A DNA stretch of 64,000 bases from Gigaspora margarita (GCA_009809945.1 WTPW01000619.1:143905-207904); one strand, 5' to 3'. Counted from the first letter of the stretch, positions 1-12,289 are shown. Numbers and translations: made by a program. The notes: a model not told the origin generated them from the sequence alone.

Positions 1-757
1 TTTTTTTTTTATTTTTCACTTCTTTGAAGTATTTAGAAAAAGAGAGCAAAACGAAGGTTATAGCCAAAACAAAAGAAATAACCAAAGCGAAGACAATAGA
101 AAACAAAGAAGCGAAGATAATAGCTAACTATAGGGTGAATGAAAATAAGTGTGTAGGGTTAGTTTTTTGTATATAGTAATAGAATTAGATGCAACAAAGT
201 GCGAAAGTAGTTTAAAATATTTGTAAGTATTTAAAATAATATGTAATAATGTAAAAATAATACTGTAAAGAATGTATAATATTTAAAATACAATATATAA
301 TAAAATATGTAATATTGTTTAAAAATTTTTAAATATAATTAAAATATAATAATAAATAAAAAAATATAAAATTTTATATTAAATTGCAAAACCGTGCGAA
401 ATATTGTGAAAACCTGTAAAAAAGCGTGATTATGTGAAAATGTATATCGTTTAAAAATTTTTGAAAATTTGCAAAAATTTGCAAAATATTGCGAAACAAT
501 GCGAAAATATCAAAATATTACCTCCTGCGCGCATTAGTTTATTGATCTGCATGAGTACGCAACCCCTGTAAGGAGTAGTTTTGCATTTTTTTTATTTGCA
601 ATATATTTCAAAATATTTTGAAATAATAACCGTAATATTACCGTAATATGACGTAATATATTATGTAATAAATCATATCAAATGTAAGATTTTCGTCATA
701 TTACAGGCTGTAATATCTTACGTAAGATTACGTATATATAATTCGCTGATGTAGAAG
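1..757 (+). mobile_element. Right half of the 1.85-kb palindrome-ended repeat (partial copy)
   Basis: This stretch matches 25585-26370 almost throughout. Both share the segment with repeated GCGAAA-type words, the poly-AT middle and the final CGTAATATTAC/CTTACGTAAG block, and both end in TTCGCTGAT followed by TAGAAG. The left half lies before the window. There is no transposase, so it is a non-autonomous element of unknown superfamily. Confidence 0.75.
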
Positions 758-1657
758 ATAAGTTTCTGATTTACTCAAATAAAGGTCTCTTTAGCGCTAA
801 ACTAGCTTAATTCCTTTATTTTACTTAAATAAAATTGAAGAGAACTTTTCTACATGTATCTCTTGTTATTGAAGTCAAATTTATTTATATATATTTATAA
901 CATGTTAATATGTTACTTAGTATATTAACATGCTATCTAATACACAACTGCTATTAACAATGATACTATTATGTTATATTGATGTGCTATCTAGAATTCA
1001 CAATTCTTATTATTTAACACACATACATGCTAACATGTTAACATGTTATGAAGATTTTACAAAAGAGCAATGATCAAGTTTACACTAATTTTGACTAGCA
1101 TTTAATGAATTATACAAAAAATGTAAATACTAGAGATTTAATATTTATATTAATCGCCTGATCTTAAGTCATAAATGTTATTTTGAAATCACAGACTTAA
1201 CTAGCTGAAAAATAATTCTGCCAATTTTTATCAAGTGCTTGGATTATAATAATAGTTGTAAAATGTAATGATTACTATGGTGCTATAATAAATCAATAAG
1301 AATTATAGATCACCAAGAATCATAATATCGTTACTTCTGCATATATCCAAATTGACATCCGGATCCCAACACTATGTTTGGATAGCAAACCTATTCCAAT
1401 AAAGTAGCTGATCGAGCAATAATAATTGTTTTTTTTCTTGCTATAGTGATACAAATAATTTAAACATGGTTATGATTTTTATAGTAATTTACGGTAAAAA
1501 ATTCTGTTTTATTGTACTTATGAGCTATAATGTTACTATTAATTTAAAATCATGTTAGTTATAGACAGACCTATAAGTTGTAATTGGATTATTATTTACT
1601 TCTAAGCTTTTTAAGCTATGACAATACTAAAATTTACAAATGCATATTATACTAAAG
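758..1657. other. AT-rich non-coding stretch
   Basis: No ORF or recognisable gene is visible. Around 899-1048 there are several inverted words of the type TAACATGTTA and AACATGCTA, so small decayed hairpins are likely. Nothing else is supported. Confidence 0.5.
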
Positions 1658-2022
1658 CTTTTTAACTAATTCATAAACCTTCTTTGCCTATACTTCTTAA
1701 TATTTTTCCAAGTCATCGATTGATTTATTATATCTTTTCATCATATAATTAATTTCACTTCTATATCTTAAAGCTATTGTATTATCTGGTTCAATTTCTA
1801 GCAGTCTAGTTAAATCTTTAAATGCTTCATTATATTTGCTTATAATAAACTATAATTTGCCTCAGTAGCTTAATTCGAATGCATTATTTGGTTCTTTTTT
1901 TAGCGATTTTGTTAAATCATCAATTAACATGTTTTCATACTTATCTATAATAAAATAACCCTTTTCTTGATATTCTAATATTAATAGATTCTTTAATTTT
2001 TATTAATATTTTCATTAGTCAT
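1658..2022 (-). pseudogene. TPR-repeat protein relic
   Basis: Read on the minus strand from an ATG at 2022, the conceptual product starts MTNENINKN. It then gives two tetratricopeptide-like units containing LIDDLTKSLKKEPNNAFEL and FKDLTRLLEIEPDNT, followed by LRYRSEINYMMKRY. The spacing of about 34 residues and the xxEPNNxxAL signature are typical of TPR proteins that are abundant in Glomeromycotina. Several stops (around the third codon block, after FELSY, and after LEKY) and frame slips break it, so it cannot make a full protein. Normal relatives are several times longer. Upstream promoter and downstream units were not found. Confidence 0.65.
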
Positions 2023-3681
2023 TGCTGTCAATTGAAATATATATAGACAATATTAAATTTTAAATAAGCCAAAAACATTAAACTCTTTGAATAAATTTAC
2101 CAGAATATTAATTTTCATTGGCATTGCTAAAATTCACTTTTACTGACCCACCTTGCAATCTATACCTTTGAAATTGCTGCGTAGATAGCATGCAATTCCT
2201 TAAAATTATTAAATTTCTACCTATTCGTTTTAAAAAATATAAATTTTAATTCTAAATGTTGGCTACCTAAGTTAATTCCAAAATACTATGTTTTTCCTAA
2301 AATTTAGATAGCCAGGAATATTAAAAATAAACAAAAAATATTAATTTTTGAAAAATAGTTATGCAAGCTATGAACGTATGTATTATATAAATAGTTTTCT
2401 ACCAAATTTCAAAGCCATAAAGGCGCCAAGTCCTTGACAATTTGAACAAATCACCAAAAGGGCTACTTTTGTCTATTGTTCATTGATCATTATATCCCAA
2501 AGCTTCATTTTGCCTTTCTTATTTAATCGTTTTTAAGACAAGTTGTATTGGGCTTGTTCTTCGAAATCGATCAGAAGGCTTATCTTTATATATAAATATG
2601 ATTAGATCTTCCCATCATATAATAGATCATATAGTGTGCCACTTCCTGAATAAAAAAGAATATCTGTAATCATTATGATAACCGTTGAATTTTTGAAGAA
2701 AAGAGAGGTTGTGCTAATAAATATTTAAATTATTGCAATGAACTAAAAAAAGAAGAAAAAACAGAAAAAGAAAAAAAAAGGTTGGCTAATACTTTGTGGA
2801 GTGTTTTAGGTTCTAATGAGTTTAATTACAGTTCTTAAAATAGCACAAGGTAAGTAGTGAATCAGGACTTGCAGGAGCAATTACCTTCTGGTCCCTTTTT
2901 ATACGAGGTTATTATTGGGCTCATTTTAGATGACAGTTAGGTTAAACCTATCACTGTTTGTGGTTTTGCTTAACAGTCACTCCTTAAACCAATACTCTTA
3001 TCATCGATACCCTATTTCTCTGGTTCATATTTCAGGTCTTCACTAGGTAATACTCTATATGGTTCTTTTGAAGTTTTCTTCCCTCCTATTTTTTTTTTCT
3101 ATTCTTAAGCTTAGTAAACACTTAAGAATGGCAAAAAGTAAGCAAGTATAACAATGAATAAAAGTAATAGGATAGGTAGAGTGAGTTGAGAGTTTGAATC
3201 AAAGAAGATAGTGGCTGATGGGTGCTATGAACTACCAGATAAGGATGTAGCATTGCTAAATTGGTAAACATTATTTTACAAAATAGTGAATAAGTAGTAG
3301 CACTAGAGCTGTCGAAGACAACGACTCCTAAAAGCTCTATTAACTAAGAATTCGTGATTCAAATTTATCTGAAACTGGTTGAAAATAGTGCCCAATAATT
3401 ATATTCATAATTTCAGAGGCTATTTCGAATATACTCTTATGATTTATTTTTCTTTTTTTTCTGATTTAAAGATATAATATAGATGTTAATTTTTAATAAT
3501 GAGAAAATAAACAAAAATTAGCTATTATCAAGTATGAGCATATTATTTATATAATTTGAATCATCTATTTTTTTATTGCTTTGCTTTGTACAATATTTGA
3601 TTTCAATCATTCTATTAAGAAAATAGAATTAAAAGTTTATAACAAATTATAACAAAGGTATGTTTATAAAATAATTATTGA
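2023..3681. other. Decayed intergenic and repeat sequence
   Basis: There are no long ORFs. 2740-2790 is A/G-rich and could be a scrap of coding sequence rich in Lys and Glu. 2840-3110 has higher complexity but no protein I recognise. 3220-3400 has a weak tRNA-like look (GTAGCATTGCTAAATTGG and later GATTCAAAT) but no foldable cloverleaf. Confidence 0.4.
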
Positions 3682-4712
3682 ATAGGATGTGGCGACATAG
3701 CGAAGTTGGAAAGTTGTCACCTTCCAAGAAATTTGTAACTTAGGTACAGGGTTCGAATCCCACCGGAGACGATTTTTGAAAATTATATCTGTGTTACAGT
3801 AACTGATCTTTGCAATAAATTGGGCCATAATAAGGCCTGTAACTCGGGTTGCACCATCTCTCGGTATATTCCATTGATGTGAAAGATTCTAGATCTGTTA
3901 CATAGGTTATTGGAATTGTGTAATACCAAGAGAACTTGAAGTTCAGAAACCCTTGGCAAGTTCCGAGCAGAGAGTAGCTGGGCTTTCGACAGTAATACAG
4001 AAAAGGAATCAGATAGTGTGTATGGGCCGGCCAGTACGCCTATGACAAGAGGATTGGAGGACCCTACCAACCGGGCTGCCGAAGTCGCGCTGGAGGAAAA
4101 GGACATGTGTTACGGCATTATGTACCAAGGAAAGAGAGTCCATTCGGTTCTTAAAGCCAGGCTGACTGATCCTTTCAGGCTTACAGATTGGGAGCAGGCA
4201 GACAACAGGTTAGAAAAGCCAGAAGAGGAATATGTATGTAGTGACTGGGGCTTGGTGAACTCTGCAAGGGCAGAAGTAGGTAACAGTAGCGGTTTAATAG
4301 TTAGCTCTGACTGCAAGTATATAGGTAAAGCTGTAGTGTAAGTTACTGAAGTGTAGGTGATACCTGAGTGTGACAGGGACCACTTTACCAGGTCTCTTAC
4401 TGGGTAAATTAGTCCTAAGGGAGGTAGAAAAGAATCTGAATCTTGTTCCAGTAATACAAGAGGGATTGGCAGATGGCAATGATCAGAGAGTTTAAATAGG
4501 CAATGACTGGTATGCGGGTTGCAGGTATGGCAGCTAGGGTAAAACCTTAGGGTGGCTACTTAAATAGGCAACCAAAAGTTGCAGGTGTGACTAGTTGTAC
4601 TCTCGTCAATGTACTATGTCAGGTAACCTCTATGTTGGAAACTCATGATTTTACATATCTTGAATAAAACTCTTACTCCCGAAGTGAGCAACTTAACTTG
4701 AAAAAAAAAAAA
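3682..4712 (+). mobile_element. tRNA-headed SINE-like retroelement, copy 1
   Basis: The element begins with a tRNA-like head, continues through an unrelated body of about 950 bp and ends in a 12-13 A tail followed by AAT repeats. Near-perfect direct repeats flank it: AATAATTATTGA at 3670-3681 and AATAGTTATTGA at 4718-4729 (11 of 12 identical), as expected for target-primed insertion. The body matches copy 2 at 45425-47033, including words such as TAGGCAA, CCAAAAGTTG and ACTAGTTGTACTCTC. It is long for a SINE. ORFs inside it do not resemble known proteins and are not conserved in copy 2. Confidence 0.75.
3690..3765 (+). promoter_or_regulatory. Internal pol III promoter (A and B boxes) of the SINE
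   Basis: TAGCGAAGTTGG at 3698-3709 fits the tRNA A box and GGTTCGAATCC at 3750-3760 fits the B box. The 40-nt gap is normal for a tRNA with a variable arm. The acceptor and anticodon stems do not pair well, so this is a SINE head and not a working tRNA gene. Confidence 0.7.
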
Positions 4713-5814
4713 ATAATAATAGTTATTGATAATACTCACTTTTTTCTGTCTATAATTTTAATTTCAAAGTAAAATATTCTATGCTCTAAAGGGACTAGAT
4801 GATTTGCTCAAATGATATCAGCTTTATAGTTAAGATAATTATTTAAAAATATTTTTTTATTAGAAGATTATAATGATATTCTTTACTAGTAAATGCCAAT
4901 GATTATAGTAGCTTCTACAAATTTACTATTTTCATATTACCCATATAATTCATTTTAAGTCTATTAAATTTATATCAATAAATGGTGATTTGTCTTTAAT
5001 ATCCTATGCAGTCAGCAAAACAATATCATTATATGAAAATATTAAATCTAAATCTTCAAATGCTATAGGTTAAAATCAATTCACGATTTATGTATATATA
5101 CGTACTCCATAACAATCATAGTTACCATTAACGTGACATACTCTTATCTGGGGAGATTGTTTACATCAGCTGACATAGTTGATTTCTAATCTAAAATATT
5201 AATTAGAATAAATAAGTTTATTATACTTTTTAATATTAATAAATTATAATACTTACTTCTTTCAAATTTCTTGTTAGAATTATCAAGAATTTTTAAACAA
5301 ACATTTATTAGTGCTTTTCGTTCCATACTTTCTCAAGTCCTGTAATATATTTGTCAATTTATATTACCTTAAAAATGATGCCAAAGCTTTCTTTAGCAAG
5401 AAACTTGAATTTGCTCAAGAGTATCTATTTAGCAATATCTTTTAAATGTTAATGCATTAAGTTGTTTGTTGAATTAATTGACGATTGCCACTTGTTCAAT
5501 TACAAAATTCTTTTGTAAACCTAAAAAATAATAAATATAATAATAATTAAAAGTGATTTCTTATAGTACTGTATAAAGACTTCAAGTTTTGGTTAATATG
5601 CTTTGTGGGTTATGCTGGTTGGCTACAAAGGCAGTTTTTTAAAAAATATTTAGAAATATCTTGATCAGATTATCATAGATCTCATGTCATTATGGTGATT
5701 TGGTTCTTATTAACATCAATAATTGTAGCTTAGTTGAAACGACATTAGGTTTTTATAATAAAGTATTTAAAAATATATAAAGCAAAAAAAATAAAAATAA
5801 AAAAACCCTCTAAT
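4713..5814. other. AT-rich non-coding stretch
   Basis: I see no gene, RNA or bounded repeat here apart from the SINE target duplication at its left edge. Confidence 0.45.
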
Positions 5815-6285
5815 TAACTTATTCATTATATATTACTTACTAAAATTTTGCTCTCTAAACAAAGTTTTTAAGGTATATGATCTATACTGATCTTTTTTTA
5901 CTGAAGACATATGAAGAGTTAAAGAATACTATAACATGCTTTAAAAAAAATTTTATTGTATAAACTACGAGTTGCCAATTGATGATGTAGTTTTTTATAG
6001 CATGGCGGACATTTGATTTGATTGGCTTGAAGATCTCTGAGTTATACAACATAAATAAAAATTTTTAAAGTAATCCTTACTATGAAAAACCATATCATCA
6101 ATTGGCAACTTGTGGTTTTATACAATAAATTTTTTTTAAACTATTCTAAAGTATTTTTTATTTCTTTATAAATCTTTAGCGAAAAAAGATCAGTATAGAT
6201 CAGTATCCCTAAAGACTTTACTTAGAGAACAATTTTTTACTATTACTACTATACTATTCATATATTCTTCATGTTTGCCCAGTTC
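5815..6285. mobile_element. Large imperfect palindrome
   Basis: The left arm (about 5815-6000) pairs with the right arm (about 6095-6285). Matching pieces include GATCTATACTGATC, GAGTTGCCAATTGATGATG and TTTATTGTATAAAC with their complements. The central piece, 6001-6085, carries a short element that is found inverted at 13020-13115. This is a foldback-type MITE with a second small element at or near its centre. Confidence 0.6.
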
Positions 6286-6931
6286 AAATTTATAGATTCA
6301 ATGTCCGTATAATGTGGACACAGACATTGTCAAATATCCAAGCAAAGGTTTTGATTTTGATTTTTTTTGTAATAGCATTCTTTCTCGTTGGCATGTTTGG
6401 TATGCAAAGGGGCTTTACACTTCCTAAAATTACTTGCTAATAATGCTTTGCTTAATATAACCAGAACGAAAGTCAGGTTCGCAGTTAATTTCCAATACTT
6501 TCCACTTACTTAATATACTACTCAATTGGATGACGCATATTGCTAGGTAAACTAAATTTATAGTGCTTTCAAAAGATGTGACCCATGGTTTTTGTGATGA
6601 TTGGGAAAAATTTTTGAAATACTAAATTGTCTATTTTCAATCGGTTACATCTATATTTATTCAAAATTGGTAAAATTCTTAATTTCCAATTCTGTAGAGG
6701 CTACATCTTTTTGAAAAGTGCAATAAAAAATTTTTTTTAATTAGATTAAAAAAATTTATATTTATTTAAATACTATATTTTTTTATTACAAGAATTAACT
6801 TATTTTTTTCTATTCTTTAAGCTTTGATCGATAGCTAATCGAATCCATATCATTTAGTCAATCAATTCATAGACAAGCTCACACTATAGACAATTTATTT
6901 CACTAACATATCATTTTATCAACAAGTTTAT

Positions 6932-7013
6932 TTTATATGAGTGCCACCAAAAGTAAACCTGCAAATCTTATCTAATAAGATTTGCAGGTTTTCTCTTGGC
7001 GGTACTCATATAT
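6932..7013. repeat. Strong 35-bp-stem hairpin
   Basis: ATATGAGTGCCACCAA pairs with TTGGCGGTACTCATAT, and AAACCTGCAAATCTTAT pairs with AAGATTTGCAGGTTT. The loop is about 5 nt. The flanks do not show a clear TSD. It could be a miniature palindromic element or, if transcribed, a precursor of small RNA. Confidence 0.6.
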
Positions 7014-7043
7014 GAACTATAATTTACTCTAAACATAATTTGG

Positions 7044-7277
7044 GATCTTTGCTAGGAAAATGACCTTTTGAAGTTATATGGATTTTATGAATAAAATTTA
7101 AATTTACTAGTGATCTAATATTCTAATTTAAATGAACTTTTTTTTATTTCATAAAGCTCACTAATCTCTACAGAATAAAAAAAAAGTTCATTCTAATAGG
7201 ATCATTGAATAGTGGCAATTTGAATTTTGTTCATCAAATCTATATAGCTTCAGAGAGTCATTTTCCTAACAAAGATC
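7044..7277. mobile_element. Palindromic MITE
   Basis: GATCTTTGCTAGGAAAATGA at the left matches the complement of TCATTTTCCTAACAAAGATC at the right. The arms continue inward with TGAACTTTTTTTTAT against ATAAAAAAAAAGTTCA. The inner hairpin words resemble the core hairpin of the 296-bp MITE family at 46514-46810, which suggests shared ancestry. Confidence 0.65.
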
Positions 7278-7628
7278 TCATTTTATTTCTAACCTTAACA
7301 GTAACAACTAGATGAGATAAACCTGCTTGTTTGTAAAACAAGATGTCTTATTTTTGTAATAAATAAGAATTATTTCACACTAACTTTCAATAAATAAAAG
7401 AGAAAGTGATGTTCACAGCACATGTAAAATATCTATGAAGAAACAGCACCGGATCATGATCAATTTTTGATAACTTCTAGAATTAATAGTAAGTACCTAT
7501 CTAACTTACTTAAAATTGTAGAATAGCACTTGAGTAAACAGATATCTGATCTTTATAGTAATTGCCTTTTTTTTTTAATTCATTAGAACTAATCTTTTTT
7601 TCTGTTTTCTTCAGATCTTCTTCATGAA

Positions 7629-7896
7629 TTGGAATTGGTGACAATCGAGTTTGTACAATATGGATCTGTATTATTTTACCAACAATCACTTCGTAGTTAT
7701 GATTTGAAATCTGCTGAAAGTGGTAATTCTGATGTGCAATTTAATCTTAGAGTTTGCTATAACGAGGGCATAGGCACAGATAAAGATGAAAAAAAAGTAT
7801 TTGAAATCTGCTGAAGATGGTGTTGCTCAAGAACAATGCAACATTGATGATAATGGTATAGGTACAGCCAAGGATGAAAAAAAGGTATTTGAATAG
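7629..7896 (+). pseudogene. Sel1-repeat protein fragment
   Basis: The translation contains KSAESGNSDVQFNLRVCYNE followed by GIGTDKDEKKVFE. After a frame slip near 7800 it continues KSAEDGVAQEQCN then NGIGTAKDEKKVFE. These are two Sel1-like repeats (about 36 residues, AExGxxxAQxxLGxxYxxGxGxxKDxxKAxxW). The second lacks several residues. In this group of fungi such repeats usually follow a kinase domain, and none is present upstream, so it is an isolated fragment. A stop at about 7894 ends it, and the MITE at 7913 starts 17 bp later. Confidence 0.7.
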
Positions 7897-7912
7897 TATA
7901 TAGATACCACAT

Positions 7913-8130
7913 TTCATTGACAATTATTCACCAAGTTTATTCACTGATAGTTTATTTCACCAAAACTTATTTTATCAACAAGTTTTTTTTATAAGTTATA
8001 CTAACTTAACTCCAATTCTAGCCTGATCCTATATTGACCAGAATTACTTTGTCTGTAAAATGAGCTTCAGTGAAATAAATACCGGTGAGATGAATTTGTT
8101 AGTAAATAATTGTCAGTAAAATGCGGTATC
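7913..8130. mobile_element. TA-flanked MITE, 218 bp
   Basis: The left end GATACCACATTTCATTGACA is complementary to the right end, which reads TGTCAGTAAAATGCGGTATC. TA sits immediately outside both ends (7911-7912 and 8131-8132). This fits a non-autonomous Tc1/mariner-type element. Related fragments occur near 6880-6930. Confidence 0.7.
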
Positions 8131-8132
8131 TA

Positions 8133-9472
8133 CAAAGTGATTGTCAGTGAATTATACAGATCCTTTTTTTTTCTTTATTTCATTGTAATGCAAGGTGGTA
8201 CCGAAATGAAATTTGAAACTAGAATTTATCTAACGTTAAGTACCAGTTTCTATTTTCCTTCTCATTGTTTTGTTCTTTTTTTTTGAGATACTAACTTTTT
8301 TTCAGGAGTTCTTTATTCAGAAAAATTTGAATAATTCTATTAACAAAAGACCTTAAAACTAGTGAATGGTTAAAATAGCAAGAGATATTAAACTGACGAA
8401 AAAGTTGAATTGCCATAGTCTCAGAAGTGCTTGACAACTGACAACTAAGGCCTTGAAAATGGTAGTAAAAGTTAAAGTTTCAAGACTAGTGAATGAACCA
8501 TTAAGATTATTACGGACATTGTCCAATGTTCTTAGTTGATCTATTTTTTGAGCCGGTGTTATGCCTGGAACTTTTTCCTTTATTTAGTTTTTATTATTTA
8601 TCACGTATTTTATTATTTTCTTATTTAGATATAGTCTGGGGAAATGACTATCGTAGCATATTGGAGCCTATGACTCCTAGAAGGAGTTTAAGACTCCAGG
8701 CTAAATTTATAAATATATAAGGGTGTGGTTTCAGTCTGCGAATGGAATAATGTTTTGTTATTATTGTAATAATCCGATGTATTGATTTATGTTAATAAAA
8801 AACCCTCTATAACCTATAATTATGTGTGCTAGCTTATTGATTTAAACCATTTCACTTTAATCACTATTTGTTTACAACTAAGGCTAAATTGGTCCAAGAT
8901 CTTATAACCCACTGGTCCATATACTGCCATTTGACATGCTATTACAACAAGTTTGTACCAATGCTCATATTTTATGTATTCTAAATATTATATATATATA
9001 TATATTGTATTATAGCTAGAGATTAAGCCTGTTTTAAAATTTAATTTCGGAGTATCCATCCATTTATAAAACTACTATTCAGATAAAGAATTGAGTTAGG
9101 AGAGTGACAAAAATCAGGTGATTTTTTAGAGGGGGAGGGGGTAAAAAATGTTGAAATTATATATAGAAACCTGACCAAATTTATATTAAGGAGGGGAAGA
9201 GGGAGTAGGCCTCTAATAAAAAATAATCAGGTGATTAATGACACGGCCCTTAATAAAAAAGACTTGGGTAACCCAGTTGACTCGGTTGACTGCTTAACTC
9301 TATAAAAAAATAGAATATTTGATGGTTTGTATCTGAATAATCTCTGTATAAATTTAATTTTGATTGCCGTAAAATTGAGCAGCTAATAAGCACAATCCCA
9401 ATCAAATTTCATTTTATAAAAAAAAAATTTTCATGGAGGATTTGTAAAGCACAATAAATTAATATGTTATTA
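8133..9472. other. Intergenic, low information
   Basis: No supported gene is present. 8985-9006 is an (AT)n run. 9125-9215 has a G-rich tract (GAGGGGGAGGGGG) between two direct AATCAGGTGATT words, similar in style to the C/G-rich loop of the MITE at 24190. Confidence 0.4.
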
Positions 9473-9795
9473 CAGTCAGATCTCTATAAATGCAATCTTT
9501 ATAAATGCAATACCTCCCTAAATGCACATTTTTGTCTTGTCTGTAAGAAATAATTAGTGCTAAATGCACATTCTATATTCTGTAAATGCACGTTCTTCCA
9601 AATAATTTTCTATATCATGCTACTTCCCTAAATGCACGTAGCAATCAAATTTTAGTATTTAAGATAGATTATACAGTTTTAGCAGAAGTTACACAAACTT
9701 GATAATCAAATCTTTAAAGCTGCAATTTAATTAGCTCTCCCTAAATGCATGTTGTAGTCTTGTCTATACATGTTGCATTTATAGAGGTTTGACTA
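9473..9795. mobile_element. Pogo/Tigger-like MITE
   Basis: The ends read CAGTCAGATCTCTATAAATG and, in complement, TAGTCAAACCTCTATAAATG. TA flanks both sides. The sub-ends carry repeated CCCTAAATGCAC words (at least five). This terminus style is known from the pogo branch of Tc1/mariner. There is no coding capacity. Confidence 0.7.
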
Positions 9796-9797
9796 TA

Positions 9798-10439
9798 ATC
9801 TTAATTTTTGAAGTTAGTAAAATATTTAATGTTTTTTAAAGAATTAACATAACAGGATAGTCTTTATTAATTTACATGATATGTTATAATTGAGTTCATA
9901 CCTTCCATTTGATCTGTCAATAACTTTTATTTAAGATCAATAGCCAATTGTAAATCAGGTTATTAACATATGATTTTTAATTGGGTCAACCGATTAAGCA
10001 AACTTTATTCCGGTAAGGTATCAAAATAATGGGTCACAGATTGTCGAGTAAGTGGGCTCAATCTCTAATTATAGCATATAGTTAAAACATTAGAAATTTT
10101 GGGTTAACAGTAAATTGATTATAAGTATAGAAGTATTATTAATTATATAATAAAGGTTCATATCGGTTGATTTTTGGAATTAGGGCCTTTTTTGATCTGC
10201 CAAAATATTCAATGATCTGCAAAAAGTTACATGTTGATTGGATGTAAATAAAAAATATACCCCAAAATCACATGTTAAATTTGTTGTCTCTTCTAGAGAA
10301 TATAATAAAACCTATGAGCCTACCTCAAAACCCATGAGTTTTTTTAGAAAGAATCGAATTTAATAAAAAGTAAGTGAAGTTAATTTTAAATTAAAAATTT
10401 TTTTTTAAATTTNTTAAAAATTTAAACTTTACAAAGTTT
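9798..10439. other. Non-coding stretch
   Basis: No gene was identified. Scattered N bases begin at about 10413, marking low-quality assembly. It holds AT-rich sequence only. Confidence 0.4.
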
Positions 10440-10655
10440 AACTTTTTAGTTTGTTTAAATCTNANGATGCACACTTGCTNTTGTTTAGATCTTGCGNCAC
10501 ATATTTAGTTTTGTTTAGATCTTGCNACATATATTTAGTTGGTATTTAGCTTGGGTTTTGTAATATGTATTTAGCATGAGTTTTACGGTATATATATTTA
10601 CTTGGGTTTCACGATACATATTTAGCTTGGGTGGTTTGCGCTACATATTTTATTT
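10440..10655. repeat. Degenerate tandem repeat, unit about 31 bp
   Basis: Around seven units share ATATTTAG followed by TTGGGTTT or TGTTTAGATCTTGC. Several N bases fall inside the array, suggesting read disagreement between near-identical copies. Confidence 0.6.
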
Positions 10656-11129
10656 CCGGGCTATTGTATATAAAACTAAATACTGGACATGACNGNTTTG
10701 GTTATTATTACTTTGTAATAATATAATAATTTTTTCTATTTTTACAAATGTATTGTATTATTAATTATATTAATTTGTATAAAAACAAATAAATAAGTAA
10801 AGCTTTCAAATGTTTAATTAATTTTAAATAAATCTTAATTATTAAAAATTTGCACGGCAAAGAAAAAAATTTTGCAGATATGCGAAAATTTTTAAAATAT
10901 ACAATTCTCTGCAGATTTTAAGTATAAAGAATTGCTAATCTTAACCGGAGAATTTTCAGCTCACATCGACCAAAAAATTGTAAAAACAATTTTATATTTA
11001 TTTTTAATAATATTTATTAAATATACTATATATTTATTTCATATATATTTTATTTACATGACGTATATTTACTCTTTCCTAATCCTACACTAAACCCGTC
11101 TAACTCTTATACTAATCCTGTGCTTCCCT

Positions 11130-11262
11130 AACCCAATAACCCAAATCCTAACTATGCTACTAACCCTAACTTCGCTACTAACCCTAACTTTGCTACTAAC
11201 CCTAATTTTGCTACTAACTCTAACTTCCCTCTAGCCCTACCCTAACCTCGCTATTAAAGAAA
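11130..11262. repeat. Telomere-like interstitial repeat, unit 18 bp
   Basis: GCTACTAACCCTAACTTT recurs about five times with small changes, followed by CCCTACCCTAACC. AACCCTA is the complement of the TTAGGG-type telomere word. Similar AACCCTAA words occur near 12505 and 12655, and TTAGGG words near 33176 and 35380. The spacing of 18 rather than 6 argues against a true telomere scar. Confidence 0.6.
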
Positions 11263-11980
11263 CCTGGTAATTACCAATCGAAGGATAACACAGCAACAGC
11301 AAGAAAGAAGGACAACCATAAACGAAGACACCAAAGAATAGTAATACGATGTAGAGAGTTACAGCAACGAAAACAAGAATAACGAAATAGCGCCAATATC
11401 CAAAGGAAACAAACCTAGTAGCAATAAACCAACAAAGTAAAATAATAACAACATTAACAAAATAAAGGCACGATTCATAAGCGACATCACCAATATCAAC
11501 AACAGAGACAATTTCAAGCAATAGTATCGAAGTACAATGGCCCCAAGCAAGCGCTTACAAACGACAATACCGAAAATGAGAACACCAAAAAACGACGATG
11601 ACACCGAAAAACGACGACACCAAAGAACGATAACACTAAAGAATGACAAACCCAAAGAACAGCAAAATAAATGAACAGCATAAAAAGAAGAAGAGTAAGA
11701 CATGAACAATGAAAAAAACATGCGAACAATTAAAAAAAACTTATCTCGTGGGACCCAGTTCCGGAAAGCAAAGAAAAAAAAAGAACCTATTTATTCTAGT
11801 AAAAAAAAAAGTTAGTAAAAGTTCAAAAAAAAAAAAACTAAAAAAAAACTACTTATCTCATGAAATCCTGGTACAAATTTCTCTAGTTTTCCTAACGAAG
11901 CTTTAAAAGAAAAAAAATAAATAAATAAATAAATGCGAAAAAAAAACTTTTTTAAAATTTAAAAAAAAAAAAATATGTAC
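11263..11980. other. A/C-rich low-complexity region
   Basis: The plus strand is rich in A and poor in T, with loosely repeated ACGACACCAAAGAA and GACAACA words, then long A runs at 11770-11960. A compositionally similar block lies at 31140-31820. ORFs in either strand are compositional artefacts. Confidence 0.5.
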
Positions 11981-12247
11981 GTACGTAAGTCTGCAAAGAT
12001 CATTACTTTTCGCAAATTTGCCTTTTAAACTTTCCCGATGTATTGTGCACCAAATAACGAAGCATGCTAGTCAAGACAAAAAAAAACCTGGTGACGGTTT
12101 TTTTTTATTATACCTATGTTTTTTTTAAGTATGAAAAACACGACGATTTAAAAAACGCAATTTGAAAAGGCAACTCCAAAAGTGACGGCAAAATTGGCAA
12201 CAGCTACAAAAGTCAATGCGAAGGTTAATAAGAAATAAATAAAAAAC

Positions 12248-12289
12248 TTTCTATTGATCAGACGAATACGATCTGATAATAGAAAGGGA
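12248..12289. repeat. Short hairpin
   Basis: CTTTCTATTGATCAGA pairs with TCTGATAATAGAAAG around an 8-nt loop. No flanking duplication is visible. Confidence 0.5.

Noticed and set aside
3220..3400. tRNA-like words in front of SINE copy 1
   Set aside because: A- and B-box-like words are present but no acceptor or anticodon stem can be drawn.
4018..4341. 107-codon ORF inside SINE copy 1
   Set aside because: It is not conserved in SINE copy 2, has no family features and lies in a retroelement body.
8526..8720. 64-codon ORF rich in Phe and Leu
   Set aside because: No family, no upstream context, and composition explains it.
11237..11729. Overlapping hydrophobic ORFs on the minus strand
   Set aside because: They arise because the plus strand is A/C-rich; three frames are open at once and none looks like a protein.
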